Position numbers and translations under genes: made by a program. Below, piece after piece: positions 1-9,184 of a stretch of DNA of 64,000 nt; position 1 is the first letter of the stretch; each line of letters opens with the position of its first letter. The notes beneath the pieces are model-generated. The model worked only from the letters and a program-made list of their open reading frames with translations, was not told the origin of the DNA and searched no databases. Source of the DNA: Deinococcus sp. JMULE3 (GTDB taxonomy: Bacteria; Deinococcota; Deinococci; Deinococcales; Deinococcaceae); contig NZ_SGWE01000005.1 in the NCBI RefSeq assembly GCF_013337115.1, forward strand, positions 8,001-72,000, in the 5' to 3' direction.

Positions 1-16
1 CCCGGCCGAAGGTCAT
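1..16 (-). CDS. Start of the next cas gene (probably cas4), cut by the window edge
   Basis: An ATG reads leftward from position 16, five bases beyond the cas7 stop, and is preceded by a GGAAGG purine run about 9 nt upstream. Only five codons (M-T-F-G-R) are inside the window, so the sequence itself does not identify the product. In type I-C loci the gene after cas7 is normally cas4, followed by cas1 and cas2; that is the sole basis for the name. Confidence 0.35.
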
Positions 17-20
17 GAGT

Positions 21-929
21 TCAGCCTTCCACGAGGCGGGTCAGGGTCACGCCTTGCGGCAGGTTCGCGTCGTCCACCTGCACGTCGTAATCCTTGAATT
101 CTCGCGGGGCCAGTTCATTGTTCGTGCGCTTCAAGGTGATGCGCCCCAGCAGCTTGTGAGCGGGCGCGTTGCCGAGTTTGCTGTCGTGGCTGAACACGTA
201 GAGGCCCCGGCAGGCGGTCAGGCCTCGACTGGCGCTGCGGTCCAGGTCCCACATGTTCTCCAGCGCCTGCCACAGCACCTTCAGGTCTTCAGCGCCAAAG
301 CCCGTGTCGGCGGCGAAGGTCGGCACGTAAAACCCATGGGCCATGTAAAGGCCGTAGGGGACAAAAGCCTTGCGGCCCATCGTGCCACTACGGGCGGTTT
401 CGTCGGTCGCGTCCTGTTTCTTGTCGGGGTTCGTGAGGGCTACGCGGGTGATCGCGAAATCCAGGCCGAGAATCGGGTCCTGGCTGCGGGCGAACGTGAA
501 CTGCACGGGGCCGCGCACCTGCCCGGCGTTCACCTCCGTGCTCATGACGGCGCCGAAGGTCCGCACGTCGAAGAAGTTGTCGCACATCCACTGCCGCGCC
601 GCGCTGATGTCCTTCTGGGTTTTGTCCTTTTTCGGGTCCTTGCCCAGCGCCGTGTACGCCCGGCCGTGCTGGTTGTTCAGGATCGCACCCTGCTGCACGT
701 AAATCTTGAAGCGTTCCTCCTGGCCGCGCAGGGCGTCCACGTAGTTCCTGACCTTGCGTTTCAGGGCGACGTCCGTGACCAGACCGTGTCCGCTTTCCGG
801 GTCGATGCGGGGCAGGTTTCCGGCGTCCGGGTCGCCGTTCGGGTTGCCGTTCGTCACGTCAAACAGCAGGACGAATTCATGGCGGACTTCCGGGTTGAGC
901 ACGGTGGGGTTCAGGTGGGCTTCAGTCAT
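21..929 (-). CDS. cas7: Type I-C CRISPR-associated protein Cas7 (Csd2)
   Basis: 302 aa backbone subunit of the type I-C Cascade complex; copies of it line the crRNA spacer. The N-terminus carries the Csd2 signature FDVTNGNPNGDPDAGNLPR, followed by the DxxLKRKVRNYV stretch typical of the family, and length fits Csd2. The frame stays open upstream, but ATG 929 is chosen because it gives the normal family N-terminus and overlaps the cas8c stop by 8 bp (922-929), as expected in a tightly coupled operon. It is the fourth cas gene in the order cas3-cas5-cas8c-cas7. No anomaly seen. Confidence 0.96.
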   Translation of the reverse strand: MTEAHLNPTVLNPEVRHEFVLLFDVTNGNPNGDPDAGNLPRIDPESGHGLVTDVALKRKVRNYVDALRGQEERFKIYVQQGAILNNQHGRAYTALGKDPKKDKTQKDISAARQWMCDNFFDVRTFGAVMSTEVNAGQVRGPVQFTFARSQDPILGLDFAITRVALTNPDKKQDATDETARSGTMGRKAFVPYGLYMAHGFYVPTFAADTGFGAEDLKVLWQALENMWDLDRSASRGLTACRGLYVFSHDSKLGNAPAHKLLGRITLKRTNNELAPREFKDYDVQVDDANLPQGVTLTRLVEG

Positions 930-2766
930 GGTCTTTGTCTCCTTCCGGGGTGGTGGGGTCGCTGGAGGCCTGTTGGAGTTTCCGGTCGTGCGCGGCCTTC
1001 TGGCGTTCACGCATCTGTTCGGCCAGGGCGGCTTTCTGGTGATAGAAACCCAGGCTGAACAGCGCCTGCTCCTTGATGGTCAGGGGGCGTTGCGGCACGT
1101 CGCGGGGCTGCAACTTCACCATCACGCTTTGCAGCAGGTCCTGCTTCTCGTCGTGACGGAATTTGTTCTCCTTGCGCAGTTTCTGCAGGTGTGCCTGCGA
1201 GCCCTGAATCAGGCGGCCCATCACGGCGTATGGCGTGGTGCTCATGGAGCCGTAGAAGCGGTCCACCAGCGTGGTGTTCGCCCTCATGACGGCGTGTTGA
1301 ATGTCGTCCAACACGGCCAGCAGGCGGCCCAGGTGGTACGCCGCGCTGGGGTAGCTGTCGTCCAGGTGCGTCAAGTCCTTGTGTTCATCCATTTGAAACT
1401 CCTTTGCGCGCGATAGGAGGACCATCTTCGTCAGGGCGGCGCGGGGGCGCGTGACGGCCTTTTCGGCGCGGTTGCGGGCCGCGAGGCGTTGCAGGAATGA
1501 ATGGGGGAGCGGGCCACCGGCCAGCGCGAAGCGCACCAGCGCGTCCGTGTCCGCTTCCGTCTTCTCCTTTTTCGGGTCGCGGTACATCGCGCCGATCAGG
1601 ACGTACAGGCCGTACAGCTTCCCGACGTGCTCCTCGGTCATGGGGGCCATGTCCTGCCGCGCGAAGTACTGTGCGAGGCGCTGCGTGGTCGCGCCCACCG
1701 TGCTTTTCAGGTGCGTGCGGACGGCGATGCGGCTCCCGCTGGGGGTCATCCCCAGGCTGAAAAACGCCGCCTCATTGCTGATCTTCACGCCGGGCGGCTC
1801 GAAGATGCTCTGCAATGCGTCCCGGAACTCGGCAGGGTCGGCCTGCACGGCCTTCGGCGGAGCGGTGATGCTGGCCAGTCGGCCCCTCTTTACTGTCTGC
1901 TCGACTGCTTCCGGGTCTCTCAGCACCGGGCCGACGGGCGGGATGCCGCCCTCCGACGTCCAGAAGGCGTAGGTCACGCCGCCCACGCTGAGGCTGGTGT
2001 TCCAGTCGGCCAGGAGCGTGTTCATGGCAGTGGCGTATTTGCGCGCCTCGTCGAAGGTCACGGGCGCAATGGCGGAACTTCGCAGCCCGTACGACTCGAA
2101 GGCCGAAGCGTTCGCGCTGATGTAGTTCATACCCGCCGTCTGCCCGCCGAAAATGCCCTTGATCTTCACGGGTTCAATGGACATGGTGGGGCCGGTGTCG
2201 CCACTGATGAGGCTCTGCGCGACGAAGGCGTCCTCCTCGGTGGGCGTGCAGACCTTGGCCCAGAACGCCTGAACTTCCGGCAGGTGAATCAGCACGTTCC
2301 CGTCCACCATGAATGCGAACTGGTCCGCGCTGGTGTAATCGTCGTACTTGGCCAGGTGCTCCGCGTGAAACGCCTGCGGGTCAAGGCCCGACAGCCACGT
2401 CGCCACGGCCCGCACGTCGTCCCGCCCGGTCTGTGCGGCGCAGTCCCGCACCAGTTGCAGGAACGCCTCGCGCTGCCTGGCCAGCCGCTCCTGATTCCCG
2501 TCGCCCAGGCCGAACACGAACTCGGCCTTGTCCGCCAGAATCTTGGGCTTGATGTCCACGCCGCGCACCACGTTAGGCGCGTTGAACACCTTCGCCGTCT
2601 TCTTCTTGCTGTTCGACTCGGCGTAAGTGGATGTGACGCTGCGGAACGTTCCATCCTGTCGGATGTCCACCAGCCACTTGATGCTCTGCGGCGCGTACAT
2701 GAACGGCAGCGCCTTGCCCTCGCGTTCCAGGCGGTCGGCGTAGGCGACGAGTTCCTTCAGGATCAC
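922..2766 (-). CDS. cas8c: Type I-C CRISPR-associated protein Cas8c (Csd1)
   Basis: 614 aa large subunit of the type I-C effector; in this family it takes part in PAM recognition and Cas3 recruitment. The start MILKELVAYADRLEREG and the following 'LPFMYAPQSIKWLVDI' match the usual Csd1 opening, and length is normal. The start is GTG at 2766, which overlaps the cas5 stop as GTGA, so translation is probably coupled. It overlaps cas7 by 8 bp at its other end. In many type I-C loci an internal start in cas8c yields a small subunit (Cas11c); I cannot place that start reliably here. Confidence 0.95.
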   Translation of the reverse strand: MILKELVAYADRLEREGKALPFMYAPQSIKWLVDIRQDGTFRSVTSTYAESNSKKKTAKVFNAPNVVRGVDIKPKILADKAEFVFGLGDGNQERLARQREAFLQLVRDCAAQTGRDDVRAVATWLSGLDPQAFHAEHLAKYDDYTSADQFAFMVDGNVLIHLPEVQAFWAKVCTPTEEDAFVAQSLISGDTGPTMSIEPVKIKGIFGGQTAGMNYISANASAFESYGLRSSAIAPVTFDEARKYATAMNTLLADWNTSLSVGGVTYAFWTSEGGIPPVGPVLRDPEAVEQTVKRGRLASITAPPKAVQADPAEFRDALQSIFEPPGVKISNEAAFFSLGMTPSGSRIAVRTHLKSTVGATTQRLAQYFARQDMAPMTEEHVGKLYGLYVLIGAMYRDPKKEKTEADTDALVRFALAGGPLPHSFLQRLAARNRAEKAVTRPRAALTKMVLLSRAKEFQMDEHKDLTHLDDSYPSAAYHLGRLLAVLDDIQHAVMRANTTLVDRFYGSMSTTPYAVMGRLIQGSQAHLQKLRKENKFRHDEKQDLLQSVMVKLQPRDVPQRPLTIKEQALFSLGFYHQKAALAEQMRERQKAAHDRKLQQASSDPTTPEGDKDHD

Positions 2767-3506
2767 GCGCCACCACCCCCCGTGGGCGCGTACAGTTCGG
2801 CGGGCACGTGCAGCACTCCCCCGTGGCGTAACTTCGCGTCGAAGAACACGGGCTGCGCGTTCCCCTGCACCCAGCGCGGCCCGCCCTCACCGTGAGCGCG
2901 GTACTTCACGCGGCCCTTCCTGACCTCCTCGAAACGCAGGTCGAAGAGCATCGGCCCCAGGTCCAGTTCGCCCGCCCGTTCGGCGTACTCGCCGCCCAGT
3001 TGCCGCACGACGTTCGCGGGCGTGTCCGTGGCCTCCGGCGGACTGAAGAACGCCGTGAACTCCCGCGTGCCCAGGTACGGCTGGTGGAACGCCTGTCCTT
3101 TCTCCACGCGGCGCTGGAACATCTCCGTGTACTTCGCCAGGGGGTCAGTCGTGTGCGGCCTGAGCACGATGTCCGCGCAGATCACGTAGGCCACGTCCCG
3201 CAGGATCAGGGCGTTGCGCTGGGCGCGGTCGTCCTCGGCGTCGAAGCCCCCGCCGTCCTTCGCCCACTTCTGCGCCGCCTTCGCACTCGCCAGGGTGTTC
3301 ACCTCGTTCCGCAGGATGCTGTGCCGCCGCACCTCCTTCAGAACGTGAATTTCACGCACCTGCCACTGGAATTCCGGCTTCCAGAAAATCGCCTCCAGCA
3401 CGCCCCGCGCCGCCGATGGCGTCATCACGTCGTAACTGACGCGCTCCACCTTGTTCTCCGGGCGGGTAAAGCAGGCGAAGTCACTCCATACCTTGAGTTT
3501 CAACAC
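2763..3506 (-). CDS. cas5c: Type I-C CRISPR-associated protein Cas5c (Cas5d), pre-crRNA endoribonuclease
   Basis: 247 aa. In type I-C systems, which lack Cas6, this Cas5 variant cuts the pre-crRNA repeat and stays bound to the 5' handle. The N-terminus FACFTRPE and the YDVMTPSAARGVLEAI motif are characteristic; the Tyr in that motif is in the region of the catalytic tyrosine of studied Cas5d proteins. The start is GTG 3506 with an AAGGAGG ribosome-binding site six bases upstream; an ATG two bases earlier is out of frame. It lies 28 bp after cas3 and shares a GTGA overlap with cas8c. Confidence 0.95.
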   Translation of the reverse strand: MLKLKVWSDFACFTRPENKVERVSYDVMTPSAARGVLEAIFWKPEFQWQVREIHVLKEVRRHSILRNEVNTLASAKAAQKWAKDGGGFDAEDDRAQRNALILRDVAYVICADIVLRPHTTDPLAKYTEMFQRRVEKGQAFHQPYLGTREFTAFFSPPEATDTPANVVRQLGGEYAERAGELDLGPMLFDLRFEEVRKGRVKYRAHGEGGPRWVQGNAQPVFFDAKLRHGGVLHVPAELYAPTGGGGA

Positions 3507-3534
3507 ATGGTTCCTCCTTGCTGGACAGCGCGGC

Positions 3535-5865
3535 TCAGTACACCAGGGCGTCCATGCCGCCGGTGTCCAGGCCGAATTTCGGGTCGTAGCGGTACTTGGT
3601 GGGCCACTCGTAGAGTTCGGGCGGTTCCGTGCCGAGGCGCTCGGCGCGGGCCTTCAGTTCGGACACGACGTGCAGGTCAAGGATCTGAATGTCTCGGCGC
3701 AGGACCTGCACGGTGTACCGCTGTAACTTGCGCCAGTCGTCCCGGACCTGCCAGGACTCGCGGGCGTTCAGGATGCGGCGCAGCAGCTCGTTGATCTCGT
3801 CCGGGGCGTACTGGCGGACGATGACGGGCACGGTGTTGTCCTCGATCATCTGGAATTTGCGGGCGACCGTCTCGAAGTCCATCTCGTCCTGAAGTTGCGC
3901 GATCGTGGCGTGGTGGCCGCTGTCCAGCCTGATCTTCTGGTCTGTTTCGACGTGCAGGAACAGTTCCCGGAAGTACGGGGTGAAGGTGCCCGGCGCGTGC
4001 AGGTCGCTCTGTTCGCTCAGGTACTTGTTCGCCAGGTCGGTGCGGACGCGGTAGTCGCCGGGCGGGAGCTTGTGCTCCTCGGGGCGGAACACGGTGACGA
4101 GGCCGCGCACGTGGTTTCCGCCGTCGTCCTGCAGTTTCCCCTCGCGGTTGCAGCGCCCGGCGGCCTGCACGATGGCTTCCAGCGGCCCCAGTGCGCGGTA
4201 CACGCGGGGGAAGTCCACGTCCACGCCCGCCTCGATGAGCTGCGTGGCGATCACGCGGCACGGCTGCTTGTTTTGCAGGCGCTCCCGGATGACTTTCAGC
4301 ACTTCGCGGCGGTGGTGCGGGCACATGTTCGTGGACAGGTGGAAGTGGTGCGGCGCGTCCCCGAGGGCCTGGTAGACCTCGTGCGCGAGTTTCTTGGTGT
4401 TCACGATGCATAGCACGCGCTCGTTCTCGTCCTGCCGGAGTTCCGCGCCCAGGGCGGCGGCGCTGACGGGGTCGTTCACGCGACTCAGGTCGTAGTCCAC
4501 GCGCTGTAACTCGCGGAAGTAATGCGCGGGGTTGTCGATGAGTTCCACGGCGGACTGCTGGCTGGGAAAGTCGTCCAGCGCGGGCTGCGTGGCCGTGCAG
4601 AACACGACGCTCACGTGGTAGTGGGCCACCAGTTCCCGCAGTGCCTCCAGGATGGGGGTCAGGCGGTGGGTGGGCAGGCTCTGCGCCTCGTCCAGCACGA
4701 TCACGCTTCCGGCGACGTTGTGCAGTTTGCGCAGTTGTGCGGTGCGGTTCCCGAACAGCGTCTCCTGAAACAGTTGCACGGTGGTCGTGACGATCACGGG
4801 CGCGTCCCAGTTCTCGGTGGCGAGACGCAACGGGTCAGGCGCTTGCGGAGCGTCCGTTTCGAGCTTCTCCTTAAATTCCAGGTTGCTGTGGTGCTCCAGC
4901 ACGTTGATGTCGCCCAGCACGGCCCGGAACTCCTGCGCGGTCTGCTCGATGATGGTGGTGAACGGTACCCCGTAGATCACCCGGCGCATCCCTGGGTTTT
5001 CGTCCGTAGCGGCGTGGTGCGCGGCGTGCCTCAGCGCGAACCCCAGCGAGGTCAGGGTTTTCCCGCCCCCGGTCGGCATGGTCAAGCGGAAGAACCCGGG
5101 CGGGAGGTCCGCTTTTCCCAGCGCCTGCGTGTACATGTCCCGCCGCAGCGCGTTGATGAGTTTGGGGCTCGCGGCGTCCAGCGCAGCCAATTTCGCTTGA
5201 TGCCCGGTCAATTTCGCCAGAAGCTGCGCCATGCTGCCCTGCGCGGCGTGCGCGTCCTTGCGTGCCTGCGCCCGGCTGGGGCTGCCGTGCTCCTCGGTGT
5301 CCAGACGGTCTGCGTCCACCAGCGCGCCCAGCAGCATCCGTGTGTACAGGGTGCGGGCCGCGCCCGTCAGGCCAGTGAGCTGCGGCGGCGTCTGAAACAG
5401 GGCCTCGAAGGTGGGAATGTCCTGGCAGGCAGCGTCCAGCAAGTCGTCGACCTCCTCTTCTGTCGTGCTGTCCAGCCGCCCGGTCAGGGCTCCGATGTCC
5501 CGCAGCGCGCCGTGATGATTCGCCACGGCGAACGCCAGTTCCCCGCTACGCTGCCGTTGACCGCCTAGCGCGACATACAGGGCCTTGGCGCCTGCGTCGC
5601 TGTGCGGGCAGGGTTTCACGGCGAGCGTCCTGTCTTCCTTCCCGGTCATCGGTTCCCATTGCAGCCGGTGCCGCTGGAATTCCAGGCGGTACTTGCCGAG
5701 GTCGTGCATGAACCCCAGCCACTGCGCGTCCAGATCGGCGTTCGGGTGATTGAAGAACCGGGCGTGCTGGCGCAGCAGCGTCGTCACCCCCTCGACATGG
5801 GCTTTCAGGCTCTGCCAGACGCCATCGTTCCGTTCCCGGCTCGGGCTGTGTCCCATGTAGTTCAT
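3535..5865 (-). CDS. cas3: CRISPR-associated helicase-nuclease Cas3 (HD-Cas3)
   Basis: 776 aa effector that unwinds and degrades target DNA after Cascade binding. The N-terminal HD nuclease domain shows GFMHDLGKYR (His54-Asp55) and a His pair near 117-118. The superfamily 2 helicase domain has Walker A TGGGKT (about 266-271), the DEAQ box (392-395), the ATQP motif, and the C-terminal motif QAAGRCNREGK. Its ATG at 5865 overlaps the stop of the upstream WYL regulator as ATGA, so the nuclease is translated directly from the regulator's transcript. All catalytic motifs I can check are intact. Confidence 0.97.
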   Translation of the reverse strand: MNYMGHSPSRERNDGVWQSLKAHVEGVTTLLRQHARFFNHPNADLDAQWLGFMHDLGKYRLEFQRHRLQWEPMTGKEDRTLAVKPCPHSDAGAKALYVALGGQRQRSGELAFAVANHHGALRDIGALTGRLDSTTEEEVDDLLDAACQDIPTFEALFQTPPQLTGLTGAARTLYTRMLLGALVDADRLDTEEHGSPSRAQARKDAHAAQGSMAQLLAKLTGHQAKLAALDAASPKLINALRRDMYTQALGKADLPPGFFRLTMPTGGGKTLTSLGFALRHAAHHAATDENPGMRRVIYGVPFTTIIEQTAQEFRAVLGDINVLEHHSNLEFKEKLETDAPQAPDPLRLATENWDAPVIVTTTVQLFQETLFGNRTAQLRKLHNVAGSVIVLDEAQSLPTHRLTPILEALRELVAHYHVSVVFCTATQPALDDFPSQQSAVELIDNPAHYFRELQRVDYDLSRVNDPVSAAALGAELRQDENERVLCIVNTKKLAHEVYQALGDAPHHFHLSTNMCPHHRREVLKVIRERLQNKQPCRVIATQLIEAGVDVDFPRVYRALGPLEAIVQAAGRCNREGKLQDDGGNHVRGLVTVFRPEEHKLPPGDYRVRTDLANKYLSEQSDLHAPGTFTPYFRELFLHVETDQKIRLDSGHHATIAQLQDEMDFETVARKFQMIEDNTVPVIVRQYAPDEINELLRRILNARESWQVRDDWRKLQRYTVQVLRRDIQILDLHVVSELKARAERLGTEPPELYEWPTKYRYDPKFGLDTGGMDALVY

Positions 5866-6917
5866 GCCGGAGTTTCCCTCATGGGCGCGTCAGTTGGTGT
5901 CGCATGTGTGGCGGCGTCGCGCAGTTCGTTCAGCCAGTGTGCGCGGATGTGGTCCGGCCCGAGGACGTTCACGCGGGGGCCGAAGCTGAGGATCCACGGG
6001 ATGACCTCGCGCGGCAGGCCGCTGCTGTCGACCGGTGCGGTGACGGTGACGTCGATGCTGCCGTCGGCATTCTGGGTGGGTTCGCTCAGGTGGGCGTAGC
6101 CGCCTTCGAGGATGCGGTACGCCGCGTCCTGCCGGAAGCGGAGGTGGATGGTTTCCGGCGGGGTGTGCTGTGAGCCGACGACGCCCCAGGCGGCGTGGAA
6201 GAACGCGTGGGGGTCGAAGGTGGCGGGAATGGTGTATGTGTCGTCGCGGATGACCTGCAGGCCGCGCATGCGGGAGAGTTTGAAGGTGCGGACGTCGTCG
6301 TGGAAGGTCACCTCGCGGCCGATGACGTACAGGTCGAGGTTCTGCGGGTGCGCTTCGATCAGGTAGGGGTGGATGATGTTGGTGCGCCACGCGCCGCTGC
6401 CGCCGGGTTTCTGGTACTCGAAACGCAGGGGGTGCGCGCCGAGCCAGGCGGTGGCGGCGTGTTCGAGGTTGAGGTCCTCGCGGGTGCGGGTGCGGCGTTC
6501 CCCGAGGTCCTGGAGGCTGCGGTGCATGATGGGCTGCAGGTGTTCGGGGAGCCAGCCGGTCAGGGTGTTCAGGGCGGCGGCGTGGTGGGTTTTCTGGCCG
6601 CTGGCGCGGTGGTAGGTGAGGCGGGCGGCGGCGTGCAGGACGAGCGTCTGGACGGGGTGGAGGTGGGTGCGGTGGGTGTCGATGCGGTAGCGGGGTGGGC
6701 GTCCGCCCAGGCGCGTGAAGTCCGGTTCGAGCAGTTCGAGGTCGTCGAGGTCCCGTTGGATGCTGCGTTCGATGCCGCTCCAGCCGGGGCCGTGCACGGA
6801 GGCGGTCGGGTAGAGGTGGCGGGCGATGTCGCGCACAGTGGCGTGTTGTTCGCGCAGGAGGGCGGCGATCTGGAAGAGCCGGGAGCATTTCTGGATGCGC
6901 TCGGGGGTGTCGGTCAT
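5862..6917 (-). CDS. WYL-domain transcriptional regulator heading the cas operon
   Basis: About 351 aa from ATG 6917 (an upstream GTG at 6950 is possible). The N-terminal 80 residues form a DeoR-like winged helix (RIQKCSRLFQIAALLREQ...ATVRDIARHLYP), followed by a WYL-type ligand-binding region with LRFEYQKPG and VIGREVTFHDDVRTFKLSRM, and a C-terminal WCX-like extension ending in FGPRVNVLGPDHIRAHWLNEL. WYL regulators linked to CRISPR or other defence loci bind nucleic-acid ligands in studied cases. The gene ends in an ATGA overlap with cas3, so it is the first gene of the interference operon and probably controls it. A paralogue lies at 47900-48889. Confidence 0.9.
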   Translation of the reverse strand: MTDTPERIQKCSRLFQIAALLREQHATVRDIARHLYPTASVHGPGWSGIERSIQRDLDDLELLEPDFTRLGGRPPRYRIDTHRTHLHPVQTLVLHAAARLTYHRASGQKTHHAAALNTLTGWLPEHLQPIMHRSLQDLGERRTRTREDLNLEHAATAWLGAHPLRFEYQKPGGSGAWRTNIIHPYLIEAHPQNLDLYVIGREVTFHDDVRTFKLSRMRGLQVIRDDTYTIPATFDPHAFFHAAWGVVGSQHTPPETIHLRFRQDAAYRILEGGYAHLSEPTQNADGSIDVTVTAPVDSSGLPREVIPWILSFGPRVNVLGPDHIRAHWLNELRDAATHATPTDAPMRETPA

Positions 6918-6977
6918 GCGGTTCAGTGTGCGTGGTGTCTGACGCTGCACTGACCGTCGGTTGTTTGCGCGTCCGGT

Positions 6978-8576
6978 TCAGGCAGGATAGATGCGCATCA
7001 TCGTGTCAGATCGGTGGTCGGTGACCCAGGGGTCGAGAATGCCCTCACAGAAGTGGTCCAGTCGGGCCGGATTCTCCGGAACGTGCAGGTGCCATTCGGG
7101 CACGTCGGAGAGGATGACGAGGTCGCGGGTGTGCCGCACGGCGTCCGGCCAGCCCAGGGCTTCGCGCAGGTGCTTGACGGTGCGGTTCAGCTGGCGTTTC
7201 CGCGTTCGGACGTCTCCGCTTCCCAGGTCGAGGGCTTCCAGGACGCGCTCCACGGCGACACTCCTCCGGTTCATGAGCAGATAGGCGAGCAGGGACGCTT
7301 CTCCCGGTTTCAGGGGCAGTTCGCCGGTCGGGGTCTGCACGCGGACGGGGCCGTCCAGGTGCACGTCGATGCGCCAGACGGGCACCGTGCCACTCAGCCC
7401 GAGTGCGGCGAGGGTGTCGGGGTAGACGCGCGCCTCCTCACGGACGAGGTGGTGCGTGGCGGGCACGCCAGTGAGGTGCGCGGCCCAGTCCGGCTGGTTC
7501 TCCCGCCGGGCCAGTTCGGCCTGCACGATCTGCGCCCGCCAGCCTTCCGCGACGTCACTGGGCTGCGCGCGGGTGAGGCTGTCGCGTGCGCCGCTGTGAT
7601 CCCCGATGAGGACCTGCACGGCCGCGAGGTCGGTGAAGGCGGCGTGCCGCTCACCACCCTGCACGCTGGCGTGATGCAGGGCCGACCTCAGGACCTCCAG
7701 CGCCTCGTCCAGGTGACCCTGCGCGCGCAGCACGCGGCTCAGGCCACGCCGGGCCATGACGGTCAGCGGTACGTCGTCCGCCTTCTCCTCCGCGAGGCGG
7801 TAGGCGTGCGCGGCGCGGGCCAGCTGCCCGCTCCACAGGTACAGGCCCCCCAGTCCGCGCCACGCGATGGAGAGCTGACCCCTGGCGTCCGGGTGGTTCG
7901 CCACCTGAACCGCCCGCCCCAGGGCTCGTTCGGCGGCCGGGAGATCGTCCAGGCGCAGGCAGGCGATGCCCAGGTTCGAGTACGCCTGCGTCAGTGCCCA
8001 CACGTCTCCTTTCAGGTGTGTGGCGGCCTGTGCCCAGGCGTCGCGCGCCTCGGCTTCCAGCCCGGCGCTGACCAGCTGATGACCGAATTCCAGGTGCAGC
8101 AACCCCCGGTCCCGGTCGGACTGCGGCCGCTGGAGGGCCTGCTGGAAGGCGGCTGCCCAGTCCGGGGCGCGGAGCTGAGCCAGGGCGACCGCCCTGAACC
8201 GGGCGGCAACCACCGCCTCGAAGGCACCGACAGGCCCGGCGAGTGCCCGTTCGGCCCGCTCCAGCACCTGCGGCCACGGGTCGTGCCACGCCCCCAGGTG
8301 CGCCTCGAAGCCCGGAAACTGACCGGGATACGCGGAGGTGACGCGCTGCAGGAGCTCGCGGTCCCCCGACCGGTACGCGACCCAGACCTGTACTTCCTGC
8401 CAGGCGGGGTCGTCCAGAACATCGGCCGGGACGCGGTCCAGCAGCGTCCGCAGCCTGCGCCCGTCGGCCCTGCGGTGCAGGTCCCGCGCCGCGACGAGGA
8501 AGTAGGGGCGCGCTGCTGACCACGTCTTGCCCGTCAGCAGCGTTTCCAGCACGGTGTAGAACTCTCTTTCCGGCAC
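6978..8576 (-). CDS. TPR-repeat protein with C-terminal winged-helix domain (putative regulator)
   Basis: 532 aa from GTG 8576. Residues about 10-380 are helical repeats of the tetratricopeptide kind (for example AYSNLGIACLRLDDLPAAE and LYLWSGQLARAAHAYRLAEE). The last ~130 residues contain a domain of the OmpR/SARP winged-helix kind (LKPGEASLLAYLLMNRRSV...RTRKRQLNRTVKHLREALG). The domain order is the reverse of classic SARP activators. A TACACT box five bases before the GTG suggests a leaderless message. It lies 60 bp upstream of the WYL gene on the same strand and may be part of the cas transcription unit. Two similar proteins lie at 32428 and 38451. Function unknown; a regulatory role is inferred. 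Confidence 0.75.
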   Translation of the reverse strand: MPEREFYTVLETLLTGKTWSAARPYFLVAARDLHRRADGRRLRTLLDRVPADVLDDPAWQEVQVWVAYRSGDRELLQRVTSAYPGQFPGFEAHLGAWHDPWPQVLERAERALAGPVGAFEAVVAARFRAVALAQLRAPDWAAAFQQALQRPQSDRDRGLLHLEFGHQLVSAGLEAEARDAWAQAATHLKGDVWALTQAYSNLGIACLRLDDLPAAERALGRAVQVANHPDARGQLSIAWRGLGGLYLWSGQLARAAHAYRLAEEKADDVPLTVMARRGLSRVLRAQGHLDEALEVLRSALHHASVQGGERHAAFTDLAAVQVLIGDHSGARDSLTRAQPSDVAEGWRAQIVQAELARRENQPDWAAHLTGVPATHHLVREEARVYPDTLAALGLSGTVPVWRIDVHLDGPVRVQTPTGELPLKPGEASLLAYLLMNRRSVAVERVLEALDLGSGDVRTRKRQLNRTVKHLREALGWPDAVRHTRDLVILSDVPEWHLHVPENPARLDHFCEGILDPWVTDHRSDTMMRIYPA

Positions 8577-8598
8577 CCGCCCAGTGTATGGTTCGTGC

Positions 8599-8727
8599 TC
8601 AGCCGCCCGTCGGTGGGGACGTGCCCTCCGCCAGAATCCGGCCCGCGTCCCGCATCGCGCCGTGCCCTTGAACACTGCAGCACAGCAGCAACCCGGCCAG
8701 TCCAACCAGTACCAGCTTCCGTTTCAT
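8599..8727 (-). CDS. Small lipoprotein-like peptide (42 aa)
   Basis: A 42-codon frame starting with ATG 8727, seven bases after a GGGGAGG ribosome-binding site. It begins MKRKLVLVGLAGLLLCCS: a basic start, a hydrophobic core and Cys16-Cys17 at the position of a lipobox. The remaining 25 residues are polar. The stop lies 22 bp before the GTG of the TPR regulator on the same strand, so the two may be co-transcribed. The pattern recalls small entericidin-like lipoproteins, but similarity is only general. It could also be a chance frame. Confidence 0.55.
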   Translation of the reverse strand: MKRKLVLVGLAGLLLCCSVQGHGAMRDAGRILAEGTSPPTGG

Positions 8728-9184
8728 CCTGCCTCCCCGACCAGAGCGCCGTGCGTCTGGCACGTCGTGACCGCCGTGGCGTCACGCGGGGAAGCATGTG
8801 GGGCAGCCCGACACGTCATGTCGGGACAGAAATCCGCCATCTGGCCGTGCGGCACGCCAGGGCAGCGCCCGCCGGGAGCAACCGGGGACCGGGCTTCAGT
8901 GGGCAGGTGAATTCACTGGCCGTGAACGGAAGCGACGCGTTCCGGCTGGACGCGCGATGACCGGTCCGTCCGTGCGGATTCGACGTGGAGAGGTGCTTCG
9001 CCGTGGATGATCGAATCAGGCCCGGGCGTGGAGTCGGTCACTCCGCGCGGTGCCAGACGGATGGCCGCACAACTGGAATCTGTACGCCCTCCCGCCCCGA
9101 CCCTCCGCGTCCGAGCCGCTTGCTTTTCGTCCGGCACCGCGATGGGCGCCGGGAGTTCCGCAGGGTCGTGCGAAGATCAGGACT
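8728..9184. other. Intergenic region between divergent genes
   Basis: 457 bp between the 42-aa lipoprotein frame (minus) and the GH16-like gene (plus). I see no gene with coding character, no strong hairpin and no clear promoter match. It should hold the outward promoters for both transcription units. Confidence 0.4.

Noticed and set aside
1..8576. A CRISPR array next to the cas genes
   Set aside because: No direct repeats of 25-40 bp with regular spacers were found in this part or elsewhere in the window; the array probably lies beyond the left edge, after cas2.
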